24,389 bases of DNA from Ruminococcus sp. CAG:403 (GTDB lineage Bacteria; Bacillota; Clostridia; Oscillospirales; Ruminococcaceae), in the NCBI GenBank assembly GCA_000437255.1, contig FR899089.1, positions 1 through 24,389 of the forward strand, given 5' to 3'. Shown piece after piece: positions 7,468 through 13,903 of the stretch. The stretch's first letter is position 1. Every line of letters starts with the position of its first letter. The notes under the pieces were generated by a model. That model was not told the origin of the DNA and did not search any database. It saw only the letters and a list, made by a program, of their open reading frames with translations. The position numbers and the translations under genes were made by a program.

Positions 7468-8250
7468 TTACTTTAGACTTCTAACCAGCTGATCCAGCTC
7501 GGAACGAAGTTTTAAGTATTCTGTGTTTAATGCAAGCTCATCGTTTCGTTCTTCATAAGAAAATGGTACGTGAATTTCCCGCACGATCCTTGCAGGAGAA
7601 TTGGATAACACGAAAATACGCTGACCCAGATAAAGTGCTTCGTTGACGTTGTTGGTAATCATGACGCAGGTTTTCTGCGTTTCCTTCCAGATTTTCAGCA
7701 GCTCTACATTCAGCATTCTTCTGGTGATGGCATCCAATGCACCGAAGGGCTGATCCAGCATCAGCATATCGGGATTGGTAACCAGTGCCCGTGCAATGGC
7801 GGCTCTTTGCCGCATGCCGCCGGATAATTCGTGCGGCAGGCAATCCTTGAAATCAGAAAGCCCAACCAGATCCAGCACTTCCATGATGCGTTTCTTGGCA
7901 TTCATGCTGCCTTTCATTTTATAAATGGAAAGCGGTGCTTCTACATTTTTATAAACGGACTTCCAGTCCAATAGGTTATCACTCTGAAAGACAATGCCAA
8001 ATTTTTTCTGGAAGCGTTTGCTTGGCTTTTTGGGAAGAGTCTGTCCCTCTAGGATTACGGAGCCTTCGTCCGGTTGTTCGATGCCTTCCATAATGCGCAT
8101 CAATGTGGACTTTCCGCATCCGCTGGTACCCATGATGCAGATGAACTCTTTTTCAGAAGCGGTAAAATCAATGCCGCCGAGTACTTCCAGCAAGCCTTCT
8201 CTTGTTTGAAAGGATTTCGTTACGCCTGATATTCTGAAATAATCGGACAT
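7468..8250 (-). CDS. ABC transporter ATP-binding protein with degenerate catalytic site
   Basis: 260 residues, the first gene of the minus-strand operon, with AAAGGAGGAA upstream of its ATG. Walker A GTSGCGKST (41-49), Q-loop Q89 in IVFQSDNLLDW and signature LSGGM (142-146) are intact, so ATP binding and sandwich formation are expected. The Walker B glutamate is replaced by glutamine (Q167 in MLMLDQPFGALD) and the switch histidine by asparagine (N200 in MITNNVNEA). I checked both codons in the DNA (CAG and AAC). In well-studied ABC proteins either change strongly lowers ATP hydrolysis. The partner ATPase in the same operon has both residues, so this subunit probably forms the non-hydrolysing half of an asymmetric heterodimer (inference). 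The overall family is SsuB/TauB. Confidence 0.94.
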   Translation of the reverse strand: MSDYFRISGVTKSFQTREGLLEVLGGIDFTASEKEFICIMGTSGCGKSTLMRIMEGIEQPDEGSVILEGQTLPKKPSKRFQKKFGIVFQSDNLLDWKSVYKNVEAPLSIYKMKGSMNAKKRIMEVLDLVGLSDFKDCLPHELSGGMRQRAAIARALVTNPDMLMLDQPFGALDAITRRMLNVELLKIWKETQKTCVMITNNVNEALYLGQRIFVLSNSPARIVREIHVPFSYEERNDELALNTEYLKLRSELDQLVRSLK

Positions 8251-8314
8251 CGTTTCATTCCTCCTTTTTCTCCATGCTCAGGAGATTGCCGGGAAATTCA
8301 TTGGATTCTGTTAT

Positions 8315-8351
8315 AAAAAAAGCACCCATTGTCGTCCTTGACAATAGATGC
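8315..8351 (-). terminator. Intrinsic terminator in the leader of the ABC operon (candidate attenuator)
   Basis: Read on the minus strand, GCATCTATTGTC pairs over 12 bp with GACAATGGGTGC (two G-U pairs), closes a 6-nt loop, and is followed at once by seven T. It lies about 64 bp before the ATG of the first ABC ATPase gene, with no convincing promoter in between. Transcripts started further right must read through it to express the operon, or it ends a short independent RNA. Confidence 0.85.
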
Positions 8352-8355
8352 GCCT

Positions 8356-8370
8356 TTGCATAACATGCAA
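8356..8370. repeat. Inverted repeat TTGCAT-N3-ATGCAA
   Basis: Perfect 6-bp arms around a 3-bp centre, located just upstream (minus-strand sense) of the leader terminator. It could be a DNA operator, for example for the AraC-type protein or another regulator. In RNA it could be a small hairpin whose 3' arm competes with the 5' arm of the terminator, because ATGC can pair with the GCAT at the start of that arm. Confidence 0.4.
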
Positions 8371-8407
8371 GTATTAAATTTCTGCAATCACCATTTGGAT
8401 TTGCTGC

Positions 8408-8440
8408 GCTACGTTTGGTGCAGCCCGTTGCTGCCGTAGC
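8408..8440 (-). ncRNA. Compound stem-loop in candidate structured leader RNA
   Basis: On the minus strand GCTACG pairs with CGTAGC (6 bp). Inside it GCAGC pairs with GCTGC (5 bp) around the loop AACGG, leaving an asymmetric ACCAAA bulge on the 3' side. A further possible stem-loop (TTTTA/TAAAA plus CAGC/GCTG) lies at 8451-8484, but may be only partly transcribed if the candidate -10 at 8476-8481 is used. I could not match this to any riboswitch class I know, so it is listed as an unassigned structured element. Confidence 0.4.
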
Positions 8441-8475
8441 TTTGAGCTTATTTTACAGCAGATTTCGGCGGCTGT

Positions 8476-8503
8476 ATTGTAAAAATTAGCACTCCCCAGC
8501 AAA
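8476..8503 (-). promoter_or_regulatory. Weak minus-strand promoter candidate for the ABC operon leader
   Basis: On the minus strand a -10-like TACAAT (8481 down to 8476; 5 of 6 consensus bases) lies 16 bp after a poor -35-like TTTGCT (8503 to 8498). Transcription from here would start near 8470 and enter the stem-loop and terminator described separately. An alternative -10-like TATAAC is present just beyond the terminator (8314-8309), without a good -35. Confidence 0.35.
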
Positions 8504-8537
8504 TGCAGGATAAAAATTTTTTTTTGCAAATTTCCTC

Positions 8538-8566
8538 TTGACAAGCGGCGAATTTCGTTGTATGAT
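8538..8566 (+). promoter_or_regulatory. Sigma-A promoter of the amidohydrolase gene
   Basis: TTGACA (8538-8543) and TATGAT (8561-8566) are separated by exactly 17 bp. An A/T tract just upstream (about 8512-8525) could act as an UP-like element. The expected transcript start is near 8573, only a few bases before a terminator-like hairpin. Confidence 0.85.
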
Positions 8567-8576
8567 GTTCTTGAAC

Positions 8577-8620
8577 AAAGGCGTTTGAAGCGGAAAAAGT
8601 TCCGTTTCAAGCGCCTTTTT
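8577..8620 (+). terminator. Terminator-like hairpin at the 5' end of the amidohydrolase transcript
   Basis: The arms 8577-8595 and 8600-8618 pair over 19 positions with two G-U pairs and a 4-nt loop, and the 3' arm runs into TTTTT (8616-8620). It begins about 4 nt after the predicted transcript start and ends 27 nt before the AGGAGGG ribosome binding site (8648-8654). It could act as an early terminator making a roughly 48-nt RNA, or as a 5' protective stem. The ABC operon runs away from it, so it does not obviously end any upstream gene. Confidence 0.65.
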
Positions 8621-8661
8621 CAAATTTTAGTAGAAATGGATTCTTACAGGAGGGAATTGTT

Positions 8662-10260
8662 ATGGCAGACTATATTCTGAAGAGTACAGCAATCTTTGAC
8701 GGAATTTCGGACGCACCGGTATCGGGTGGTGTCGTAGTAGAGGGAAACAAAGTCAAAGGCATTTTCAGCGGAGAAGAACTGGAACAGTTTGCAACGCCGG
8801 AAACCCAAATCATAGATTACGGTGATAAGCTGATTATGCCGGGCTTTATTGATTCCCATATTCACATGGGGCAGTGCATGGATTTCCTGGATGAATCCTA
8901 CTGTGTGGACATCGGAAGTGCTACAACGTTCGAAGGCATTGTGGAAATGATGAAGGAGTTTGAACGGAAGTATCCGAGCAACAAGGTTGTCTATGCAACG
9001 AATTTTAACTATTTCAACTTGGATCCGATTGTAATTCCGGATGTCAAGCTGTTGGACAAGTATTTCCCGGATAAGCCGGCGCTGATTCTGACTTGGGAAC
9101 TGCATACCTTTTACGCCAATTCTAAGGCTATGGAATTGGCAGGCTATACAAAGGATACGCCCGATCCGAACAACGGCATCGGTAAGTATGAAAACGGGGA
9201 GCTGAATGGCGTTTTTAATGATACGATGTCCTTTGCGCTGCACAAGCTGGTACAGCGTCCGATGGAAGAACGGAAAAAGTCTTTGGTACATTTTATGGAT
9301 GTCCTCAATGAATACGGCATTACATCAGTCGGCGATGTCTATCCCTGCGGAACGGAAAAGCCCTATCCGCTGTATAAGGCGATGGAGGACAAGCTGACGG
9401 TGCGCATCAACTTTTATCCGGAACTGCTTTCCTTCCAGCCAGAGGATATTGCAGCCTACAAGGAAACATACCATGGGCCGATGCTGCAATTTTCCGGTTT
9501 GAAGAACTTGATTGACGGCGTAATTTCCGTGCATACTGCGTGGATGTCTGAGCCGTATTATGACGATCCTTCTACTTGTGGATTCCCGGCTGTTCCGCCG
9601 GAGCTGGTACGGGAAAAGATCTTGCAGGCATTGGGCATGGGCGTCAATGTTCGGATCCATACCATTGGAGACAAGGCTGTGCATTTTGTATTGGACGTAT
9701 TTGAAGAAGCAAAGGAAAAGTATGGACTTCTGCCAAGACGAAATGTCATGGAACATCTGGAATATGTCAATGATGAAGATATCCCTCGTTTCGCAGAGTT
9801 GAATGTTGTCTGCGGAATGCAGGGACGGCATATTACCTTCTATGTCGATGACGGCGAACCGATTATGGGCCCGGAAAAGATCAAGAAGGCGTTCCGCTGG
9901 AGAGATTTGCTGGACAGCGGTGCGATCATCGGAACGGGTTCAGATTACTGCGTGGTACATTTCAGCCCTGCACGTTGTATTTATGCAGCCGTTACCCGAA
10001 AGGTCGAGGACGGACATCCAGAGGGCGGCTGGCTGCCGGAACAGTGCGTCACCCTTGCAGAAGCATTGCGCAGCTATACCTATGGGGCAGCTTGTGCAGT
10101 GAACCGGGAAAAGGAACTGGGCACACTGCAAGAAGGCATGCTGGCAGATATTGTGGTACTGGACAGAAACCTGTTTGCAGTTCCGGAAGAAGAATACCTG
10201 AAGATGATGCCGGTTATGACCATGGTAGATGGAAAAGTTGTATTTGAAAAAGAATCCTAA
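8662..10260 (+). CDS. YtcJ-like amidohydrolase (amidohydrolase family 3)
   Basis: 532 residues, the usual length for YtcJ-type metal-dependent hydrolases of the amidohydrolase superfamily. Metal-site motifs are in order: HxH in FIDSHIHMG (H66, H68), histidine H333 in IHTIGDKAV, histidine H365 in MEHLEYV, and aspartate D428 in GTGSDYCV. The C-terminal strand GMLADIVVLDRNLF completes the small beta-domain typical of the family. There is no signal peptide, so it is cytosolic. The ATG has AGGAGGG 7 nt upstream. It is transcribed divergently from the ABC operon. Substrates in the family are amides, cyclic ureas, formamides and related C-N bonds. Here it probably hydrolyses the imported compound or a product (inference). 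It ends in its own terminator, so it is a single-gene unit. Confidence 0.93.
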   Translation: MADYILKSTAIFDGISDAPVSGGVVVEGNKVKGIFSGEELEQFATPETQIIDYGDKLIMPGFIDSHIHMGQCMDFLDESYCVDIGSATTFEGIVEMMKEFERKYPSNKVVYATNFNYFNLDPIVIPDVKLLDKYFPDKPALILTWELHTFYANSKAMELAGYTKDTPDPNNGIGKYENGELNGVFNDTMSFALHKLVQRPMEERKKSLVHFMDVLNEYGITSVGDVYPCGTEKPYPLYKAMEDKLTVRINFYPELLSFQPEDIAAYKETYHGPMLQFSGLKNLIDGVISVHTAWMSEPYYDDPSTCGFPAVPPELVREKILQALGMGVNVRIHTIGDKAVHFVLDVFEEAKEKYGLLPRRNVMEHLEYVNDEDIPRFAELNVVCGMQGRHITFYVDDGEPIMGPEKIKKAFRWRDLLDSGAIIGTGSDYCVVHFSPARCIYAAVTRKVEDGHPEGGWLPEQCVTLAEALRSYTYGAACAVNREKELGTLQEGMLADIVVLDRNLFAVPEEEYLKMMPVMTMVDGKVVFEKES

Positions 10261-10291
10261 ATGCTATAGTTGCTGCAAATTTTAGCAGAGG

Positions 10292-10333
10292 CGCTGCCTG
10301 TATTTTCATAGAATGCAGGCAGCGTTTTTATTT
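10292..10333 (+). terminator. Intrinsic terminator after the amidohydrolase gene
   Basis: CGCTGCCTGTATT pairs with AATGCAGGCAGCG (13 bp, one G-T) around a 7-nt loop, followed by TTTTTATTTT. It lies 31 bp beyond the stop codon. Confidence 0.93.
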
Positions 10334-10421
10334 TGCCGATCAAAGTGCACAAATGCAGGAAGGCTTTTCTAAACAATCTACACAATTTACAATTTTCTTT
10401 TTCAAAATAGGAAAAGTTCTG

Positions 10422-10450
10422 TTGACATTTTTGGACGGGTGTGCTATGAT
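10422..10450 (+). promoter_or_regulatory. Sigma-A promoter of the GH26 gene
   Basis: TTGACA (10422-10427) and TATGAT (10445-10450) have a 17-bp spacer. An imperfect inverted repeat, TATCA-N8-TGATA (10456-10473), covers the expected start site and could be an operator. The ribosome binding site AAAGGAG follows at 10481-10487. Confidence 0.85.
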
Positions 10451-10498
10451 AAATGTATCATTGTTGTTTGATAACATTTAAAAGGAGTGATTGCTATT

Positions 10499-12991
10499 AT
10501 GGCATCGTATTGGAAAAAGGCACTCACATTGGGTGTCGTTGGAGCATTGACGGTGAACAGCCTGATGCTCGTTCCGTTTTCTTCTTCCGCTGCGGACAGC
10601 GTGAAGTATGAATTTGAAGACGGAACGCTGGATAATTCATCTGTTGCGGATACAACGCAGTATGCAGAGGTGGCAACCGAAATTTCCGGATACTCCGGAA
10701 CCGGTTATGTAGACATCAAGGAAGGCAGCGCATCGGTAACTGTTACAGCAGATAAGGCCGGTATGTACAACCTGACGCTTCGGTATTGCCTGCCGGATGA
10801 CAGAGGCAGCAAGCAGGAAAATCTTTCCATTAACGGCGCCTCTCAGGGCAGCCTGGCATTTTCTACCACCGGCGGTGACTTCGTAGACATGGTTACTACG
10901 GTAAAGCTGTCAGCTGGTGAAAACGTTGTAACCCTGAGCAAGAACTGGGGCTGGATTCTGTTTGACTATCTGACCGTAGAACCGGCAACTCTGCCAGAGG
11001 TAAAGGCATCGCAGACCAGTTGTTCTGACCCGCAGGCAACATCTTCTGCACAGGGCTTGATGAACTATCTGAATTCCGTTTACGGTGAGCATATCATTTC
11101 TGGTCAGCAGGAATACTACGGTACTTCCCGTGAGACCGAATTTGAATACATTAAGAGCAATTTCGGCGATTATCCGATCATTCGTGGTTTTGACTTTGGC
11201 AACACCTGCCCGCTCTTTGCATGGGATGACGGCGCTACCAATCGTATCATTAAGTGGGTAAACGAAACCGGCGGTATTGCAACAGCAAGCTGGCACGTAA
11301 ATGTTCCGAAGACCATGAGCTCCTATACGGTAGGCAATACCATGTCCTTCGATCAGACCACATATTCCGAAAAGACCGACTTCGTAACAGCAAATGTTAT
11401 GGTAGAAGGCACCAAGGAACACGAATTCTTCCTGCTGGCTGTTGACAACCTGGCAAAGGAACTCCAGAAGTTGCAGGATGCAGATGTTCCGCTGTTGTTC
11501 CGTCCGTTCCATGAAGCAGAAGGCGGCGGCGGGGCAGATGGTTCCGGCGCATGGTTCTGGTGGGCAAAGGAAGGCGCAGATGTTTATGTACAGCTGTATC
11601 AGTACCTGCACACCTTGCTGACTGAACAGTACGGTTTGCACAATCTGGTTTGGGAATTCAACAGCTATACCTATGATTCTTCCGCACAGTTCTACCCGGG
11701 TGATGAATATGTAGACCTGATTGGTTACGATAAGTACAATGCAACCACTTGGCATGCAGACGGCAGCAAGACCGTTGCACCGAATGAAAGTGCAATTTCT
11801 TCCACCTTCTATAAGCTGATGGAAATGTACGATAGCAAGAAAATGATTGCATTGATGGAAAATGACACCATTCCGTCTCTGGAAAATCTCACCACAGAGA
11901 GCGCATACTGGCTGTACTTCATGACCTGGTATGATGATGCTGGTTCTGAGTTCCTGAGCGGCAGCAACTATCAGGTATTCGATCACCTGAAGGAAGTATA
12001 CCAGAGTGATCTGGTTCTGACACTGAGCGAACTTCCGGAGGGCGGTTATAAGACCTTTGGCGATACCGATCCGAAGCCGACTACGACAAAGGATCCAAAT
12101 GCAACTACAACTGCACCGGTTACCACAACCAAGACCACAACTACCACAACACAGTTCCAGCCGGAAAACGGCACTGCTGGTCAGATTAAGAAGAGCACCA
12201 ATGGCTACACCATTACATTTGACCGTGCAATGGAAGATGAAGTACATCTGGTACTGGATGCAAAGTCTCCGGTAAACTATGCAAATGGCTGCCTGGGCGT
12301 ATCCGTAACCGTAGATGGCACCGATTATTGGGTTTCCTATAAGTGGGAAATTGCATCCGGCAATGGCCAGGATGTTGCCGTTGATCTGAACACACCGACA
12401 GAAGCTTCTACCAACAATGGCAAGGATAAGGTAACTGATCCGGATCTGCTTGCAAAGATTGCAGAAGCAGCAAAGGCACAGAAGACCGCAGAAGTACAGA
12501 TCTGGTGGGCAAATGATGCCGGCGGCAAGGAAACTGCAACTTCTAATGTTACACTGGTTGGTGCGTACCTGCCGAACAAGGGTACTACGGAAACCACGAC
12601 AACAGCAGCAGTTACCACGACAACAGAAACCACAACGACTGTTGCTGGAGAAACCACCACAACAGAACAGGCAACCACAACCAATGAGACCACCACTGCA
12701 CCAAATGAGACCACCACAACAGTTGCGACTACTACAACCGGCAGCCAGGGCACTACGACCACTGCAACAGTAGATCCGACCGCGTTCTATGGAGATATCA
12801 ACCTGGATGGTTCTGTTACCTTGGCAGACCTGATTACCTTCCAGAAGCAGCAGCGTGGCGCATTGGAATTCAATGCAGCGCAGCAAGTCAATGCAAACTG
12901 TGACTTGACCGATTCAGAAATTACCCCGCAGGATGTTACCGCCCTGCTGAGCTTCCTGATTGGTAAGATCAATGCATTGCCGATTCAGTAA
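10499..12991 (+). CDS. Secreted, dockerin-bearing GH26 beta-mannanase (cellulosomal)
   Basis: 830 residues from the ATG chosen here; the GTG 12 bases upstream is part of the GGAGTG ribosome binding site. Order of parts: signal peptide 1-32 (ends SSSAA); a CBM35-like beta-sandwich about 36-160 starting KYEFEDG; GH26 catalytic barrel about 180-515 with acid/base Glu339 in FRPFHEAEG and nucleophile Glu454 in IALMENDTIPS; threonine-rich linker 522-554; an unassigned 140-residue probable beta-sandwich module (557-695, tryptophan-rich, carbohydrate-binding by inference); a second, longer threonine-rich linker (695-760); and a dockerin from about 761 with first calcium loop GDINLDGSVTLAD. GH26 enzymes with CBM35 mostly cleave beta-1,4-mannans; other GH26 specificities such as xylan are possible. 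The dockerin means docking to a scaffoldin cohesin outside the cell. It is a single-gene unit with its own promoter and terminator. Confidence 0.93.
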   Translation: MASYWKKALTLGVVGALTVNSLMLVPFSSSAADSVKYEFEDGTLDNSSVADTTQYAEVATEISGYSGTGYVDIKEGSASVTVTADKAGMYNLTLRYCLPDDRGSKQENLSINGASQGSLAFSTTGGDFVDMVTTVKLSAGENVVTLSKNWGWILFDYLTVEPATLPEVKASQTSCSDPQATSSAQGLMNYLNSVYGEHIISGQQEYYGTSRETEFEYIKSNFGDYPIIRGFDFGNTCPLFAWDDGATNRIIKWVNETGGIATASWHVNVPKTMSSYTVGNTMSFDQTTYSEKTDFVTANVMVEGTKEHEFFLLAVDNLAKELQKLQDADVPLLFRPFHEAEGGGGADGSGAWFWWAKEGADVYVQLYQYLHTLLTEQYGLHNLVWEFNSYTYDSSAQFYPGDEYVDLIGYDKYNATTWHADGSKTVAPNESAISSTFYKLMEMYDSKKMIALMENDTIPSLENLTTESAYWLYFMTWYDDAGSEFLSGSNYQVFDHLKEVYQSDLVLTLSELPEGGYKTFGDTDPKPTTTKDPNATTTAPVTTTKTTTTTTQFQPENGTAGQIKKSTNGYTITFDRAMEDEVHLVLDAKSPVNYANGCLGVSVTVDGTDYWVSYKWEIASGNGQDVAVDLNTPTEASTNNGKDKVTDPDLLAKIAEAAKAQKTAEVQIWWANDAGGKETATSNVTLVGAYLPNKGTTETTTTAAVTTTTETTTTVAGETTTTEQATTTNETTTAPNETTTTVATTTTGSQGTTTTATVDPTAFYGDINLDGSVTLADLITFQKQQRGALEFNAAQQVNANCDLTDSEITPQDVTALLSFLIGKINALPIQ

Positions 12992-13011
12992 ATAGTCGAT
13001 CAAATCCTTTC

Positions 13012-13049
13012 AATTCCCCGACGGTTTCGAACTGCCGGGGAATTTTTTT
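13012..13049 (+). terminator. Intrinsic terminator after the GH26 gene
   Basis: AATTCCCCG (13012-13020) pairs perfectly with CGGGGAATT (13036-13044), and the T run extends to 13049. Confidence 0.93.
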
Positions 13050-13069
13050 GCTGGAATGAGCGGAAATGC

Positions 13070-13098
13070 TTGCAGAAATCCCGGAAATGTGGTATCAT
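13070..13098 (+). promoter_or_regulatory. Sigma-A promoter of the HAD-family gene
   Basis: TTGCAG (13070-13075) and TATCAT (13093-13098) have a 17-bp spacer, about 30 bp upstream of the start codon. Confidence 0.7.
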
Positions 13099-13127
13099 GA
13101 GGGCAAGTTCTGAGAAAGAGGTGGAAT

Positions 13128-13793
13128 ATGAAACAAAACGGAATTGTATTTGATATGGACGGTGTTTTATTTGATACCGAGCGCCTGGGAGAAGCGGTTT
13201 GGCATGAGGTCGCAGCGGAGATGGGCTTGGAGGAATTGGCGGCAGCGCTGCCATCCGTTCGGGGCTGTAATGCGGCGGATACGCAGCGGTATATGGAACA
13301 GCGCTTTCCACATGTTGATTATGCTGCATTCGCCAAGCAAAAGCGTATCCGCATGATGGAACGGCTGGATCGGGACGGTATGCCGCTGAAACCAGGCGTA
13401 CGGGAACTGTTGACCTGGCTGCGGCAGGAAAATTGGCAGGTTGCACTTGCCACTTCCACCAGCCGAACCAGCACCCTGCATCATTTGGAATTATCCGGTT
13501 TGACCGCATTCTTTTCGGTGATTCTGACGGGGGATTGCGTGACACACAGTAAGCCAAACCCGGAAATCTACCTGTTGACTTGCCAGAAAATGGAAAGAGC
13601 ACCGGAAGAAACCATTGCGGTGGAGGATTCCTTTCATGGTGTGCGCAGTGCCCATGCAGCAGGCATGCAGGTGCTGATGGTGCCAGACCTGGCACAGCCG
13701 GATGCTGACATACGAGCCATGACCTGGCAGATTGCAGATAGCTTGCTGGAAGTCCCGGCGATGCTTCAGAAGAGACAGAAAACCATGTTTTAA
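13128..13793 (+). CDS. HAD-superfamily phosphatase / beta-phosphoglucomutase-like hydrolase
   Basis: 221 residues, typical of HAD subfamily IA with a helical cap. Motif I is FDMDGVLFDTE (nucleophile D9, acid/base D11), motif II ATSTSR, motif III lysine K142 in HSKPNPEIY, and motif IV VEDSFHGVRSA (E166, D167). The MDGV(L)FDTE start and the SxxGVxxAxxAGM motif resemble beta-phosphoglucomutase and 2-deoxyglucose-6-phosphatase-like proteins, but the substrate cannot be told from sequence. The ATG is preceded by AGAGGTGG. It has its own promoter and a terminator that begins directly after the stop codon. Although it lies near malQ-glgP it is not in the same transcript, because a convergent gene intervenes. 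Confidence 0.92.
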   Translation: MKQNGIVFDMDGVLFDTERLGEAVWHEVAAEMGLEELAAALPSVRGCNAADTQRYMEQRFPHVDYAAFAKQKRIRMMERLDRDGMPLKPGVRELLTWLRQENWQVALATSTSRTSTLHHLELSGLTAFFSVILTGDCVTHSKPNPEIYLLTCQKMERAPEETIAVEDSFHGVRSAHAAGMQVLMVPDLAQPDADIRAMTWQIADSLLEVPAMLQKRQKTMF

Positions 13794-13794
13794 C

Positions 13795-13850
13795 AAAAAA
13801 GCTTTTTGATGCAGACCCTCAACGAATGGTCGCACCAGAAAGCTTTTTTC
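13795..13850. terminator. Bidirectional intrinsic terminator between convergent genes
   Basis: AAAAAAGCTTT (13795-13805) pairs with AAAGCTTTTTT (13839-13849), with inner pairs GACC/GGTC. Both ends carry A or T runs, so it can end the HAD gene on the plus strand and the membrane-protein gene on the minus strand. Confidence 0.85.
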
Positions 13851-13903
13851 TTTTTGCGTTGTTTTGCTGGTTTGTGGAACCAAAAAGCATTTGGATTGGC
13901 TTG

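Larger units (their letters stand above)
8251..8661. other. 411-bp divergent regulatory region
   Basis: No credible gene lies here. It separates the minus-strand ABC operon from the plus-strand amidohydrolase gene. From left to right it holds the ribosome binding site of the ABC operon; a minus-strand intrinsic terminator (8315-8351); a 15-bp inverted repeat (8356-8370); a compound stem-loop (8408-8440); a second possible stem-loop (8451-8484); a weak minus-strand promoter candidate; an A/T tract (about 8512-8525); and a consensus plus-strand promoter (8538-8566) followed at once by a terminator-like hairpin (8577-8620). The density of RNA-structure signals suggests control by transcript termination, or a small RNA, rather than only by a DNA-binding regulator. 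Confidence 0.7.

Noticed and set aside
8374..8610. 78-codon minus-strand frame in the divergent region, ending just before a terminator
   Set aside because: It would start at a TTG inside the 8577-8620 hairpin and has no ribosome binding site. The overlapping stem-loops suggest regulatory RNA rather than protein. It is kept only as a remote alternative.
12063..12160. Repetitive ACC/ACA-rich DNA, considered as a tandem repeat or CRISPR-like array
   Set aside because: It is in frame in the GH26 gene and encodes the Thr-rich linker; there are no regular spacers.
12337..12762. Valine-rich minus-strand frame (many VVVV runs)
   Set aside because: It is the reverse complement of the threonine-rich linker codons (ACC/ACA/ACT), not a membrane protein.
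10910..12886. 658-codon open frame on the minus strand opposite the GH26 gene
   Set aside because: It has no ribosome binding site, a Cys/Ile-rich implausible composition, and lies wholly opposite a well-supported enzyme. It arises because the real gene avoids TTA, CTA and TCA codons.
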